A stretch of 6,245 bases of DNA from Rickettsiaceae bacterium. GTDB taxonomy: Bacteria > Pseudomonadota > Alphaproteobacteria > Rickettsiales > Rickettsiaceae. A model generated the notes under the pieces. It had not been told where the DNA came from and ran no database searches. It worked only from the letters and a program-made list of their open reading frames with translations. The stretch's first letter is position 1, and the number at the start of each line of letters is the position of its first letter. Shown piece after piece: positions 1 through 6,106 of this stretch. Where the stretch lies: assembly GCA_021741285.1 (NCBI GenBank), contig JAIOYD010000094.1, forward strand, positions 1-6,245, read 5' to 3'. A program made the position numbers and the translations under genes.

Positions 1-126
1 CCAGATTTGAATCCGATAGAAAAATTCTGGGCTAATATGAAACGTTGGATAAAGCAACAAATTACGCATTTTAATACTTTATATGACTCCCTAGTTTCTT
101 TCTTTAATTACGCTATCTCAAGTTGA
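1..126 (+). CDS. IS630-family transposase, C-terminal 41 residues (5'-truncated by window edge)
   Basis: The frame is open from base 1 to a TGA at 124-126. It begins with PDLNPIEKFWANMKR, the last catalytic block of the IS630/Tc1-mariner DDE transposase superfamily. Its glutamate (residue 7 of the fragment) is the third acidic metal ligand, and the conserved tryptophan (residue 10) and MKR follow. The 31 remaining residues form the usual short helical tail ending in AISS. Upstream catalytic aspartates and the DNA-binding domain would lie outside the window, so whether the transposase is intact cannot be judged. It reads toward the 3' end of the minus-strand gene cluster and so is convergent with it. 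Confidence 0.85.
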   Translation, partial: PDLNPIEKFWANMKRWIKQQITHFNTLYDSLVSFFNYAISS

Positions 127-136
127 TTTACTATAT
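1..136 (+). mobile_element. IS630-family insertion sequence, inward (3') end, left copy
   Basis: This is the 3' end of an insertion sequence whose remainder lies outside the window. It holds the C-terminus of a DDE transposase followed about 10 bp later by the probable element boundary. The boundary is placed where identity with the right-hand copy ends: both copies share sequence through ctatat, then diverge. IS630/Tc1-mariner elements insert at TA dinucleotides, and the junction here is a short TATA run, so the exact edge is ambiguous by a few bases. The 136 bp are a perfect inverted copy of 6107-6242. The outer end of the element and its terminal inverted repeat cannot be seen. Confidence 0.8.
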
Positions 137-146
137 ATATTGGAAT

Positions 147-170
147 AAAGTTAGCTTATTCAGGAACTTT
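147..170 (+). repeat. Small inverted repeat next to the left IS edge
   Basis: AAAGTT (147-152) and AACTTT (165-170) are complementary and separated by 12 bases; three Ts in total end the arm and two more follow (171-172). On the plus strand this could form a weak hairpin plus short U-run about 20 bases after the transposase stop codon. The stem is only 6 bp and AT-rich, so a terminator role is speculative. Confidence 0.25.
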
Positions 171-275
171 TTCTATAATTAGCGATTTCTTTCCGCTGGG
201 TATGGAAAAAAAATATTGGATAATAAATAAGTAGATAAATATTTCTCAAAAATTCATTCCAGCAAAGAAGCAGTT

Positions 276-419
276 TTACAAATGTAATTTAATAGATAAA
301 GGTTCAGATATTATAAAACCTAGGATATAATCTTCTATTGAAATTTCTTTGACTTTATATATGCCAGACACAAGTCCCTTTTTATTTTCTCCTAGTTTTT
401 TAAAAAAAAATATATGTTT
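276..419 (-). pseudogene. Unidentified 47-codon reading frame, possible gene remnant
   Basis: On the minus strand a frame is open from just after a stop at 420-422 to a TAA at 278-276. It contains no ATG; the only candidate starts are weak, such as a GTG in the middle. The peptide has a lysine-rich first half (KKLGENKKGLVSGIYKVKEI) followed by a mixed segment with EDYILGFIISEPLSIKLHL at the end. The composition looks protein-like, unlike the stop-rich surroundings, which suggests the tail of a decayed gene. I do not recognise the family. It lies downstream of the DUF2157-like gene on the same strand, but it does not look like the GDYXXLXY partner protein that often accompanies that family. 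In an AT-rich sequence a chance frame of this length is possible. Confidence 0.2.
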
Positions 420-435
420 TTATTTTAATAACTTT

Positions 436-483
436 TTGTTACTCTTAAAACAAGGCTAATTGTTATTCTTAAAACAATGCTAA
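436..483. repeat. 24-bp imperfect tandem repeat (2 units) with internal dyads
   Basis: Units 436-459 and 460-483 are adjacent with no spacer and match at 22 of 24 positions; they differ at 442/466 (C/T) and 454/478 (G/T). Each unit contains TTGTT and AACAA arms separated by 8 bases. The AACAA arm of unit 1 also pairs with the TTGTT of unit 2 across 6 bases, so alternative hairpins are possible on either strand. This could be a double operator site, a weak bidirectional terminator beyond the minus-strand operon, or a simple duplication. The sequence alone cannot decide between these. Confidence 0.6.
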
Positions 484-587
484 TGTTGCCTGAAAAGTTT
501 TTAATAAAAGACAATGATTATCAATAAGAGGTTTTAGTATGAATAATAGATTATTTATTCTCTTTCTGTTCTGCAACCGAACCCTAT

Positions 588-1631
588 TTAAGCGTCTTTT
601 TTTTCACCAAGATGCCAAATTTTTTCTGCTTTACTACCAAGCAACCAAAAGCTTATTGCGAGTATCGCAAAAAATATTGCTTTGTGCGTTGCATCCCAAA
701 AAAATTCAAAGAACCTGGTATACAGGTTAATAAATAAAAAGGCAATACCGAATCCTTTAGTCATTCCATTATCATATTTTAAACCATGGTAAATAGCTAC
801 TGCAGATACAAGACCAAATAAAAGTGACCAATGAAATAACTCTATTTGCCTTACTTTGTACCATAAACCTATATCTCCATAATTTCCAAATATAGACATT
901 ATCCAAGTTGAAATAAATAAGTACAACAATCCAACCGCAAGAGTTGAACGAAAAAAGTAACCAAATTTTTCGTTGTTTTCAATTGTAAAAGCGAAGCTAA
1001 TTAAAACAGTTCCAAAAAGAACAAACCGTATCGGATAATTCATCCCTAAATAATAGGCCCCCCATCCCGATATATAGCCCGTTTCCGCTCCCATCCAACT
1101 ACCAAGAGAGATCAAAGAAAAAAGCCAAATTAAATTTGACTTTAAATAGATTCCAAGAGCTCCATAAATTACAGAAGATATAAGTATTAAAATAGAAAAA
1201 TGACCACTCCCCGAATCAAACGCTCTTCCTAATTGATAAACGGCCATAGCCGTAGTTACTACACCTAAAAATAAGATGGCCTCATTACTAAAAATTCTTT
1301 CTGGTTTCTTTTTTCGTCTTTCACAACCAACCCAATAGATACCGCCAGACAAAATTGAAAGACTAATACATTTGACTAAATATGGCGCATTAAAAATAGA
1401 TTCTAACAATTTCAATAAAACTCTATCAGCTAAAATAGAGCTAATAGAGATAACAATACAAACCAAAGCAATCCAAAATGAATACTTTGCTAACTTCTTC
1501 CAATCAAAAGATATAACATAAATATCATTTTCGAGAGAGACAGCCATTTTATCGTCAATCCGACCATTTGTATTCCAATATTTTATAGCGGCTCTAATTG
1601 ACGTAGCTTGAGATTTATTAACCTTCATCAT
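588..1631 (-). CDS. DUF2157-like polytopic membrane protein
   Basis: Function is unknown; the protein is 347 residues and probably sits in the inner membrane. A short soluble N-terminus contains IKYWNTNGRIDD (residues 16-27), resembling the amphipathic start of DUF2157 proteins, where a helix with a conserved W/G and acidic residues precedes the membrane part. About ten hydrophobic segments follow, roughly at residues 50-68, 84-102, 117-134, 145-162, 166-181, 200-217, 226-248, 265-285, 291-309 and 315-331. The last two, with RFFEFFWD between, resemble the DUF2157 C-terminus. The ATG at 1631-1629 is preceded by GGAG (1639-1642) at 7-nt spacing, and a second ATG follows immediately. It starts 12 bp after the nitroreductase-like gene, so co-transcription is likely. 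The gene ends KKDA, with an A8 run (597-604) near the stop. The family call rests on pattern memory. Confidence 0.75.
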   Translation of the reverse strand: MMKVNKSQATSIRAAIKYWNTNGRIDDKMAVSLENDIYVISFDWKKLAKYSFWIALVCIVISISSILADRVLLKLLESIFNAPYLVKCISLSILSGGIYWVGCERRKKKPERIFSNEAILFLGVVTTAMAVYQLGRAFDSGSGHFSILILISSVIYGALGIYLKSNLIWLFSLISLGSWMGAETGYISGWGAYYLGMNYPIRFVLFGTVLISFAFTIENNEKFGYFFRSTLAVGLLYLFISTWIMSIFGNYGDIGLWYKVRQIELFHWSLLFGLVSAVAIYHGLKYDNGMTKGFGIAFLFINLYTRFFEFFWDATHKAIFFAILAISFWLLGSKAEKIWHLGEKKDA

Positions 1632-1638
1632 AGTTTAT

Positions 1639-1642
1639 CTCC
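1639..1642 (-). promoter_or_regulatory. Ribosome binding site of the DUF2157-like gene
   Basis: GGAG on the minus strand lies 7 bases upstream of the first of two adjacent ATG codons (1631-1629 and 1628-1626). This favours the first ATG. It falls in the 12-bp gap after the stop of the preceding gene. Confidence 0.6.
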
Positions 1643-1643
1643 A

Positions 1644-2216
1644 TTATACTATTTTACAGGCCTCTGCAAAATCTAGCCTTGGTAATCTTGGATATGGATT
1701 TTCGCCATCTTTATAACCTAAATTACAAATGAAGTTAATTTTAAAATCGGTTCCATATAAAAATTCTTTTTCCATAGCCTCTGCATTAAAACCAGACATT
1801 GGACTACAATCAAGACCTAAACTACGTGCAACCATCATAAAATAGGCTGCTTGTAATGTTGAATTTCTAGTAGCTGTATCTAGCGCTATTTTATCAGAAG
1901 AAGCAAAGTGCGCTTTCATAGCAGGGGACACAGGGTTAGTTTTATCCATCTTCTGATAAAACTTAGTATCATAGGCAAATAGAGCTACAATAGGAGCGGA
2001 CCTGGTTTTTTCAATATTACCTTCCATTAGGCATTTTAGTAACTTTTCTTTCTGAACTTGGCTTTGAATAAAAATAATTCGCAATGGGCAGGAATTAGGC
2101 GATGTAGGACCAAATTTCATAATGTCGTATATTTCTTGGAGCAAATCAGCTCCCACTCCCTTAGTACTGTATTTGGAACAAGTTCTATCGGAAAAAATAT
2201 CTTTGACTGTACGCAT
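1644..2216 (-). CDS. RutE-like nitroreductase-family protein (putative malonic semialdehyde reductase)
   Basis: This is a 190-residue flavoprotein of the nitroreductase fold, close in length to RutE (about 196). Members of the RutE/HadB group bind FMN and reduce small aldehydes such as malonic semialdehyde with NAD(P)H; they are predicted to act as cytosolic dimers. Family marks, in order, are: R11 in the FSDR segment (FMN phosphate contact in nitroreductases), KFGPTSPNSCP (34-44), GNIEKTRSAP (66-75), AYDTKFY (81-87), TRNSTLQAAY (116-125), LGLDCSPMSGF (133-143), NFICNLGY, and the C-terminal PRLPRLDFAEACKIV. The ATG at 2216 has GGAG 7 bases upstream. It lies 30 bp after the DUF2125-like gene and 12 bp before the DUF2157-like gene. 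The other rut genes for uracil breakdown are absent here, so the physiological substrate is open. Family is confident; exact substrate is not. Confidence 0.85.
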   Translation of the reverse strand: MRTVKDIFSDRTCSKYSTKGVGADLLQEIYDIMKFGPTSPNSCPLRIIFIQSQVQKEKLLKCLMEGNIEKTRSAPIVALFAYDTKFYQKMDKTNPVSPAMKAHFASSDKIALDTATRNSTLQAAYFMMVARSLGLDCSPMSGFNAEAMEKEFLYGTDFKINFICNLGYKDGENPYPRLPRLDFAEACKIV

Positions 2217-2223
2217 ATTATTA

Positions 2224-2227
2224 CTCC
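2224..2227 (-). promoter_or_regulatory. Ribosome binding site of the RutE-like gene
   Basis: GGAG on the minus strand sits 7 bases before the ATG at 2216-2214, inside the 30-bp gap after the DUF2125-like gene. It supports this start and independent translation initiation within the transcript. Confidence 0.6.
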
Positions 2228-2246
2228 AACTTATGTTATAAATTTT

Positions 2247-3242
2247 TTAGTCTGCTTGCAATTCCATCAAATTCAAATTTCCTATGGTAACTCCCTTATC
2301 AGAAAAAATAATCTTAAAGCTAGCATCTGCAATATCGTCTTTATTTACTTCGGTGGCAGTTGCCTTGCTTATAACTTTCTTAAAAAAAGATTTTGAAAAA
2401 ATAAAACCTTCTGGAATTAAGGCATCTACAACATCATGATATTGATGTATGGCAACATCTAGTTTGCCCTGCGGCAAGCTACTCCTGCTAAACCTAACCA
2501 CTCCCTTTACATCAAGAGATGCATTATCAAACTTCAACTGAAAATTTGATAAATCAAACTTACGCTCAAAATCTCTTTTTTCTGATTCGTTTTCAAGAAC
2601 CTCATGATAACCCACATCAATTAAAAGATGAGCTTTGTTTATTTCCATATACCTAACAGCCGAAGAATAGTCTCCGGACGCCTTAATTCTCAAAATATTA
2701 TTATCATCTTTCTTTTCTTGAATAGAGTATAACTTTACTGCTGCAAGGTTAAATACTTCTTTATCTTCTAAAAAACCTGCTACTTGGGGAACTACAGAAC
2801 TAAATGATTTTAATTGCTCTTTCCAATTACTATTATCACTTACAAAAAACAACGAATTATTAAAGCTAATATCCGAGGTGATCTCAAGGGGTGTTATAAT
2901 GGTGTAGGTCTGCATAATACCGTTATGCGCTTCACTATAAACAATTTTGCGCCCTAAATTAATCGTAGCAGAAGTAAAGCTATAACCAAAACTCAATATT
3001 ATTTCTTCAGCTGAAATTTCTTTCAGGCTATTTTGGTTTACAATGGTAAGCTTAGGGGAAAGAAGCTTTATCTTCCAGGCGAAAGGAAATCCAAAAATCT
3101 TTGCATCTTGGAACTGAAGTTTAATGTTATCGGAGTTATATTGACTAGCTTTATCGACAATTTTTCCCTTTATGATGTGAGCTCCTACAACCCATAATGC
3201 TACGGCAACAACAATACACAATAAAAGAATTTTTCGGATCAC
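2247..3242 (-). CDS. DUF2125-like membrane-anchored protein, probable GTG start
   Basis: Function is unknown. From the GTG at 3242-3240 the protein is 331 residues. It opens with positive charges (VIRK) and a hydrophobic stretch at residues 5-21 (ILLLCIVVAVALWVVGA), an uncleaved signal anchor or signal peptide that places the rest in the periplasm. KIFGFPFAWKIKL near residues 48-60 resembles the G-F-P segment typical of DUF2125, an alphaproteobacterial family of this size. The rest is beta-rich with alternating polar and hydrophobic residues (for example SDISFNNSLFFVSD, FQLKFDNASLDVKGVVRF, DASFKIIFSDKGVTIGNLNL). An ATG at 3305 would add 21 residues but overlaps fdx by 53 bp and buries the signal anchor, so I rejected it. 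The GTG lies 10 bp after the fdx stop, although no strong Shine-Dalgarno is seen. A TTG or ATT start nearby cannot be excluded. Confidence 0.7.
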   Translation of the reverse strand: MIRKILLLCIVVAVALWVVGAHIIKGKIVDKASQYNSDNIKLQFQDAKIFGFPFAWKIKLLSPKLTIVNQNSLKEISAEEIILSFGYSFTSATINLGRKIVYSEAHNGIMQTYTIITPLEITSDISFNNSLFFVSDNSNWKEQLKSFSSVVPQVAGFLEDKEVFNLAAVKLYSIQEKKDDNNILRIKASGDYSSAVRYMEINKAHLLIDVGYHEVLENESEKRDFERKFDLSNFQLKFDNASLDVKGVVRFSRSSLPQGKLDVAIHQYHDVVDALIPEGFIFSKSFFKKVISKATATEVNKDDIADASFKIIFSDKGVTIGNLNLMELQAD

Positions 3243-3252
3243 TTCAATATTA

Positions 3253-3591
3253 TTATAAATTAATATTCCTAGTTGCAGATGGAAGCACAACACGCATGCC
3301 TTCAAGCTCTTTTGTCAAGATAATCTGACAACCCAGTCTCGAAGTATGAGTAAGGCCAAAAGCCAAGTCAAGCATATCTTCTTCAGCCTCTTCTGGTTGC
3401 TCTAGTTTGTTGTATATTTTCTCTTCTAAAACAACGTGACAGGTTGCACAAGCAAGAGATCCTTCACAAGCCCCTTCCAGGTCTATGTCATTTTGGTGGG
3501 CAACCTCAAGTATTGAAAGACCTACTAAAGCCTCAACCTCTTTTTCCTTACCAGCTTCTATAAAAATTATTTTTATTTTTTCCATTGCCAT
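3253..3591 (-). CDS. fdx: [2Fe-2S] ferredoxin of the ISC system
   Basis: This is an adrenodoxin/ISC-type ferredoxin that passes electrons to the IscS-IscU assembly complex during cluster formation in the cytosol. From ATG 3591-3589 it is 112 residues. The cluster ligands are visible: C42, C48 and C51 in [15 protein letters not shown] (C-x5-C-x2-C) and C88 in SRLGCQI. Other family hallmarks are [11 protein letters not shown] (25-35), [15 protein letters not shown] (67-81), and the C-terminal LPSATRNI. The start one base after the hscA stop is preferred; a GTG at 3603 would overlap hscA by 11 bp, and a second ATG at 3585 is also possible (110 residues). There is no clear Shine-Dalgarno, which fits reinitiation after hscA. 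Nothing is truncated and the key residues are all present. Confidence 0.95.
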   Translation of the reverse strand: MAMEKIKIIFIEAGKEKEVEALVGLSILEVAHQNDIDLEGACEGSLACATCHVVLEEKIYNKLEQPEEAEEDMLDLAFGLTHTSRLGCQIILTKELEGMRVVLPSATRNINL

Positions 3592-3592
3592 A

Positions 3593-5395
3593 TTAAATAT
3601 CACTTATTTCATTTATGTGACGCCCTTTCAAATGCATGTCTACACCCTTATCCAAATGTTTTTGAATAAAACCAGTAGCCAAACTATTCAATACGTCTAT
3701 TTTTATCAAAATCTCTTCTTGATTATCTAAATTAACTGCCTTTTGTAAAGAATTTATTGCCTTCTCTATCTTAGTTTTTTCATTCCCTAGAAGAAGCCCT
3801 GGAGTTTCTTCTATAGCCTTTTCTAGCCCCGCAATCAAACTATGCCCCTGCTGCCTTGCTTCAACTAGCAATCTTTCCTTATGATCTTTTGTTACGTTCT
3901 CGTATGCCACTTTCAATACTTTAAATATTTCTTCTTCGTTCATACCATAACTTGGCTTCACTTCAATAGCATGAATTTTCTTAGTAATAGCTTCTCGTGC
4001 TGTAACAGACAAGATCCCATCAGCATCTATAGCAAAAATAACTTCTACTCTACCTTTGCCCGCTTTAGCAATAGGGATTCCATTTAATTCAAACCTAGCT
4101 AAAGAGCGGCAATCCTTAGCCATTTCTCGTTCGCCCTGCACAATATGGAATGTCATACCAGTCTGATTATCACTATACGTAGTGAATTCTTGTGTAATCG
4201 AAAATGGTATGGGAGTATTGCGCAATATAATCTTTTCGGCAATACCGCCATAAATTTCTAAACCCACTGATAACGAAACAACATCAATTAACAAAGATTT
4301 TGGTCTAGATGATAAATTTTCGGCTTGCAAAGCAGCACCAAGCGCTACAACTTTATCTGGGTCTATATCAGAATAAATTTCAGTTTTAAATGATTTTTTT
4401 AATAAAACTGGAATCAAAGGTATTCTTGTCGATCCACCTACCAAAATTATACCATCCAAATTAATGTTATTTGTATCATATAGAGTGTTTTTAGCAACTT
4501 TGATAGTCTTTTCAATGATAGGAAAAATCAACTCCTCAAATTCATTGCGAGAAAGTTTTATCTTATTATTTTTATAAACAATATCAATGCAATCCTCAGT
4601 GGACAGATCTTCTTTAGATTTTTTTGCCAGAAGAATGATCTCGTCATTAATTTCTGCGCCTATCTTCTTGCTGATATAGCCAGCTAACAACATATCTATA
4701 TCATCTCCTCCGAGCATATTATCCCCACCAGTTGCCACAACTTGCAAAATACCTGTTTGCATGTTTAGTATAGACACATCAAACGTGCCACCACCAAAAT
4801 CATATACTAGGTACGCCCCCTCTTTCTGTCTATTGAGGCCATAGGCGTATGCTGCAGCGGTAGGTTCCGAGATTAATCTTATGACTTCTAGCCCCGCTAG
4901 CTTAGCGGCAAAAAGCACCTGCCCTCTTGCATTATCATCAAAATATGCAGGCACAGAAATAACAGCTTTTTTTAGCTTATAATCAAGACTAAGCTCTGCT
5001 TCTGACTTTAGATATTTAAAAATTTCGGAGGCTACTTCTGGTAAGCTTAAGCAATTGGGGCCAACTTTTATTTGTGGCATCTCAGCTCCCAAATCAATAT
5101 TTCCGGCAAGAGCCAGTAAATTTGGCGTACTCCTTATTTCTTCAGATGATTTTGCCAAAAACCTCTTAATCGAACGAATCGATTTATTAGGTCTACAATA
5201 GTTGATAGCTATCTTCTCATCCAAAATACAGATAATCGATGGTACTAATTCTGAACCATCACTCATCTTTATTATTTTGCTATTATAATCTTTAGATATA
5301 GCAATCAGAGAATTGGTTGTACCAAAGTCTATACCAACAACTATTTCCTCAGATGTTTCAAAGGTCCCCGGCTCTTTAATCTCGATTATTTGCAT
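3593..5395 (-). CDS. hscA: HscA, Hsp70-class chaperone for Fe-S cluster transfer
   Basis: HscA is the specialised Hsp70 that binds IscU through its LPPVK loop and, under HscB stimulation, uses ATP to release clusters to apo-proteins. The protein has 600 residues, against about 616 in E. coli. The ATPase domain carries phosphate-1 [15 protein letters not shown] (19-33), the [10 protein letters not shown] segment (177-186), phosphate-2 [12 protein letters not shown] (197-208), GGDDID (229-234) and adenosine motif LVGGSTRIP (318-326). The linker and beta-sandwich substrate domain follow ([42 protein letters not shown]), then a helical lid. The N-terminal extension MQIIEI before the first motif resembles rickettsial HscA as I remember it. 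ATG 5395 lies within the end of hscB (20-bp overlap) with only a weak AAGA upstream, so coupling to hscB is likely. No key residue is missing. Confidence 0.96.
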   Translation of the reverse strand: MQIIEIKEPGTFETSEEIVVGIDFGTTNSLIAISKDYNSKIIKMSDGSELVPSIICILDEKIAINYCRPNKSIRSIKRFLAKSSEEIRSTPNLLALAGNIDLGAEMPQIKVGPNCLSLPEVASEIFKYLKSEAELSLDYKLKKAVISVPAYFDDNARGQVLFAAKLAGLEVIRLISEPTAAAYAYGLNRQKEGAYLVYDFGGGTFDVSILNMQTGILQVVATGGDNMLGGDDIDMLLAGYISKKIGAEINDEIILLAKKSKEDLSTEDCIDIVYKNNKIKLSRNEFEELIFPIIEKTIKVAKNTLYDTNNINLDGIILVGGSTRIPLIPVLLKKSFKTEIYSDIDPDKVVALGAALQAENLSSRPKSLLIDVVSLSVGLEIYGGIAEKIILRNTPIPFSITQEFTTYSDNQTGMTFHIVQGEREMAKDCRSLARFELNGIPIAKAGKGRVEVIFAIDADGILSVTAREAITKKIHAIEVKPSYGMNEEEIFKVLKVAYENVTKDHKERLLVEARQQGHSLIAGLEKAIEETPGLLLGNEKTKIEKAINSLQKAVNLDNQEEILIKIDVLNSLATGFIQKHLDKGVDMHLKGRHINEISDI

Positions 5396-5897
5396 GTTTA
5401 ATCTTAAGCTTTATATTCCCGACTAAATTAGTAAGATACTTCAGTCTGATACTAATATCAAGCGCTTTTGTAAAATTATTTTTGTTAAAATGAGTCGTAA
5501 TTTCTCTTATTAATTCTGCTTTCATAGCAAGTTTTTGCTGCTCTTTTGCAATTAGATCAGCCAACTCATGCATTGCTTCTATTTCTTCATATTCTTCTAG
5601 GATTCCTTCTAACTCAGAAATGCTAAGCTGACAATTTAACTGTTGATCACTAAATTCAAAACCATTCAATTTTAATAAATATTCGGCTCTTTTGTAATCG
5701 TCGCTTAAAACCTTATATGCTTCATTAAGAAACATTGAAATCTCTATATTCCTTATTTTTGATGCACCATCTACAACTAAGTCTGGATGATATTCCATCT
5801 GTTTCGCCAAATACCTATCCTGAAGCAATTTTTGCTCGATATCGTATCTTTGCTCTAATTCCAAGATTTGAAAATAATTATTGCCTACTACCGTCAC
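5376..5897 (-). CDS. hscB: HscB, J-domain co-chaperone of HscA, GTG start
   Basis: HscB is the J-type co-chaperone that escorts IscU to HscA and stimulates its ATPase. At 173 residues it matches the bacterial family (about 170). The J-domain is at residues 7-77: NYFQILELEQRYDIEQKLL at the start, the invariant HPD at 37-39 (MEYHPDL), then the helix with NEAYKVLSDDYKRAEYLL, typical of HscB. The C-terminal three-helix IscU-binding region spans about 90-165 (ISELEGILEEYEEIEAMHELADL). There is no N-terminal zinc finger as in eukaryotic homologues. The start is GTG at 5897-5895, as no ATG occurs before residue 34. It shares GTGA with the stop of the upstream trmJ remnant and has AGG 6 bases upstream (5904-5906). 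Translational coupling to trmJ is therefore likely. Confidence 0.93.
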   Translation of the reverse strand: MTVVGNNYFQILELEQRYDIEQKLLQDRYLAKQMEYHPDLVVDGASKIRNIEISMFLNEAYKVLSDDYKRAEYLLKLNGFEFSDQQLNCQLSISELEGILEEYEEIEAMHELADLIAKEQQKLAMKAELIREITTHFNKNNFTKALDISIRLKYLTNLVGNIKLKIKHANNRD

Positions 5898-6106
5898 TTC
5901 TTACCTGACAAAACTGTAATAATACCCCTTAAAGTTTGTAACTCACTTTGAGATAGATTATTGATTCTTGCAAAAATATTTCTAATCTTCAAGCTCATTT
6001 GCTCTCTTTTCTCTGGCATACGAAAAAATTTACGATCCTCAAGAACATCAAACAAATGGGCATAAAAATATTCTAGCTCTTCGCTTTTCGCCAGCTCTTC
6101 TTTTAC
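5894..6106 (-). pseudogene. trmJ: TrmJ-type tRNA 2'-O-methyltransferase, C-terminal 70 codons, cut by IS
   Basis: The frame runs from the IS junction to a TGA at 5896-5894. It encodes the helical C-terminal extension of TrmH-group-1 (TrmJ) SPOUT methyltransferases: EELEYFYAHLFDVLEDRKFF, then PEKREQMSLKIRNIFARINN, then LSQSELQTLRGIITVLSG. TrmJ methylates the ribose of nucleotide 32 in tRNA using SAM. The catalytic knotted domain (roughly the first 160 residues of a usual 240-250) is absent and is replaced by IS sequence, so this piece cannot be an active enzyme. No start codon with a ribosome binding site is seen at the junction. The stop overlaps the hscB start by 4 bp, indicating that the intact gene was the operon partner just upstream of hscB. 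Family recognition is from motif memory. Confidence 0.8.

Larger units (their letters stand above)
127..587. other. Gene-poor intergenic region between left IS and the DUF2157-like gene
   Basis: This stretch of 461 bp is extremely AT-rich, with stops scattered in all frames. From left to right it contains: a 6-bp stem inverted repeat (147-152 with 165-170) just outside the IS; a 47-codon open frame on the minus strand (276-419) that may be a gene remnant; a T6A9 tract (396-410); a 24-bp tandem repeat (436-483); a Fur-box-like sequence (510-528); and a plus-strand AAGAGG/ATG start-like signal (526-541). No recognisable complete gene or tRNA was seen. It is the 3' flank of the minus-strand operon, but no canonical strong GC hairpin with a U-tract was found right after the last stop codon. 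Confidence 0.6.

Noticed and set aside
396..410. T6A9 tract as a terminator or promoter element
   Set aside because: TTTTTTAAAAAA is self-complementary but common in such AT-rich DNA, and no -35/-10 pair or GC stem accompanies it.
559..590. GTTC/GAAC hairpin just after the DUF2157-like stop as operon terminator
   Set aside because: The stem is only 4 bp and is not followed by a U-tract on the minus strand.
539..730. 63-codon plus-strand frame starting MNNRLFILFLF
   Set aside because: Most of it is antisense to the well-supported DUF2157-like gene and its residues after about position 17 show no family pattern. The start signals are recorded as a finding instead.
2058..2396. Plus-strand open frame of 112 codons
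   Set aside because: It is antisense to the RutE-like gene and the DUF2125-like gene, and the residue pattern is that of a mirror frame.
3243..3305. ATG-initiated N-terminal extension of the DUF2125-like protein
   Set aside because: It would overlap fdx by 53 bp and place 21 residues before a signal anchor that already begins properly after the GTG at 3242.
3592..3603. GTG-initiated extension of fdx (MIFN before MAMEK)
   Set aside because: The ATG at 3591 gives a 112-residue protein of the usual family length and sits one base after the hscA stop.
3485..3730. Plus-strand open frame of 81 codons
   Set aside because: It is antisense to fdx and the end of hscA, both of which have strong family motifs.
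3881..4087. Plus-strand open frame of 68 codons
   Set aside because: It lies wholly antisense to hscA and has no recognisable features.
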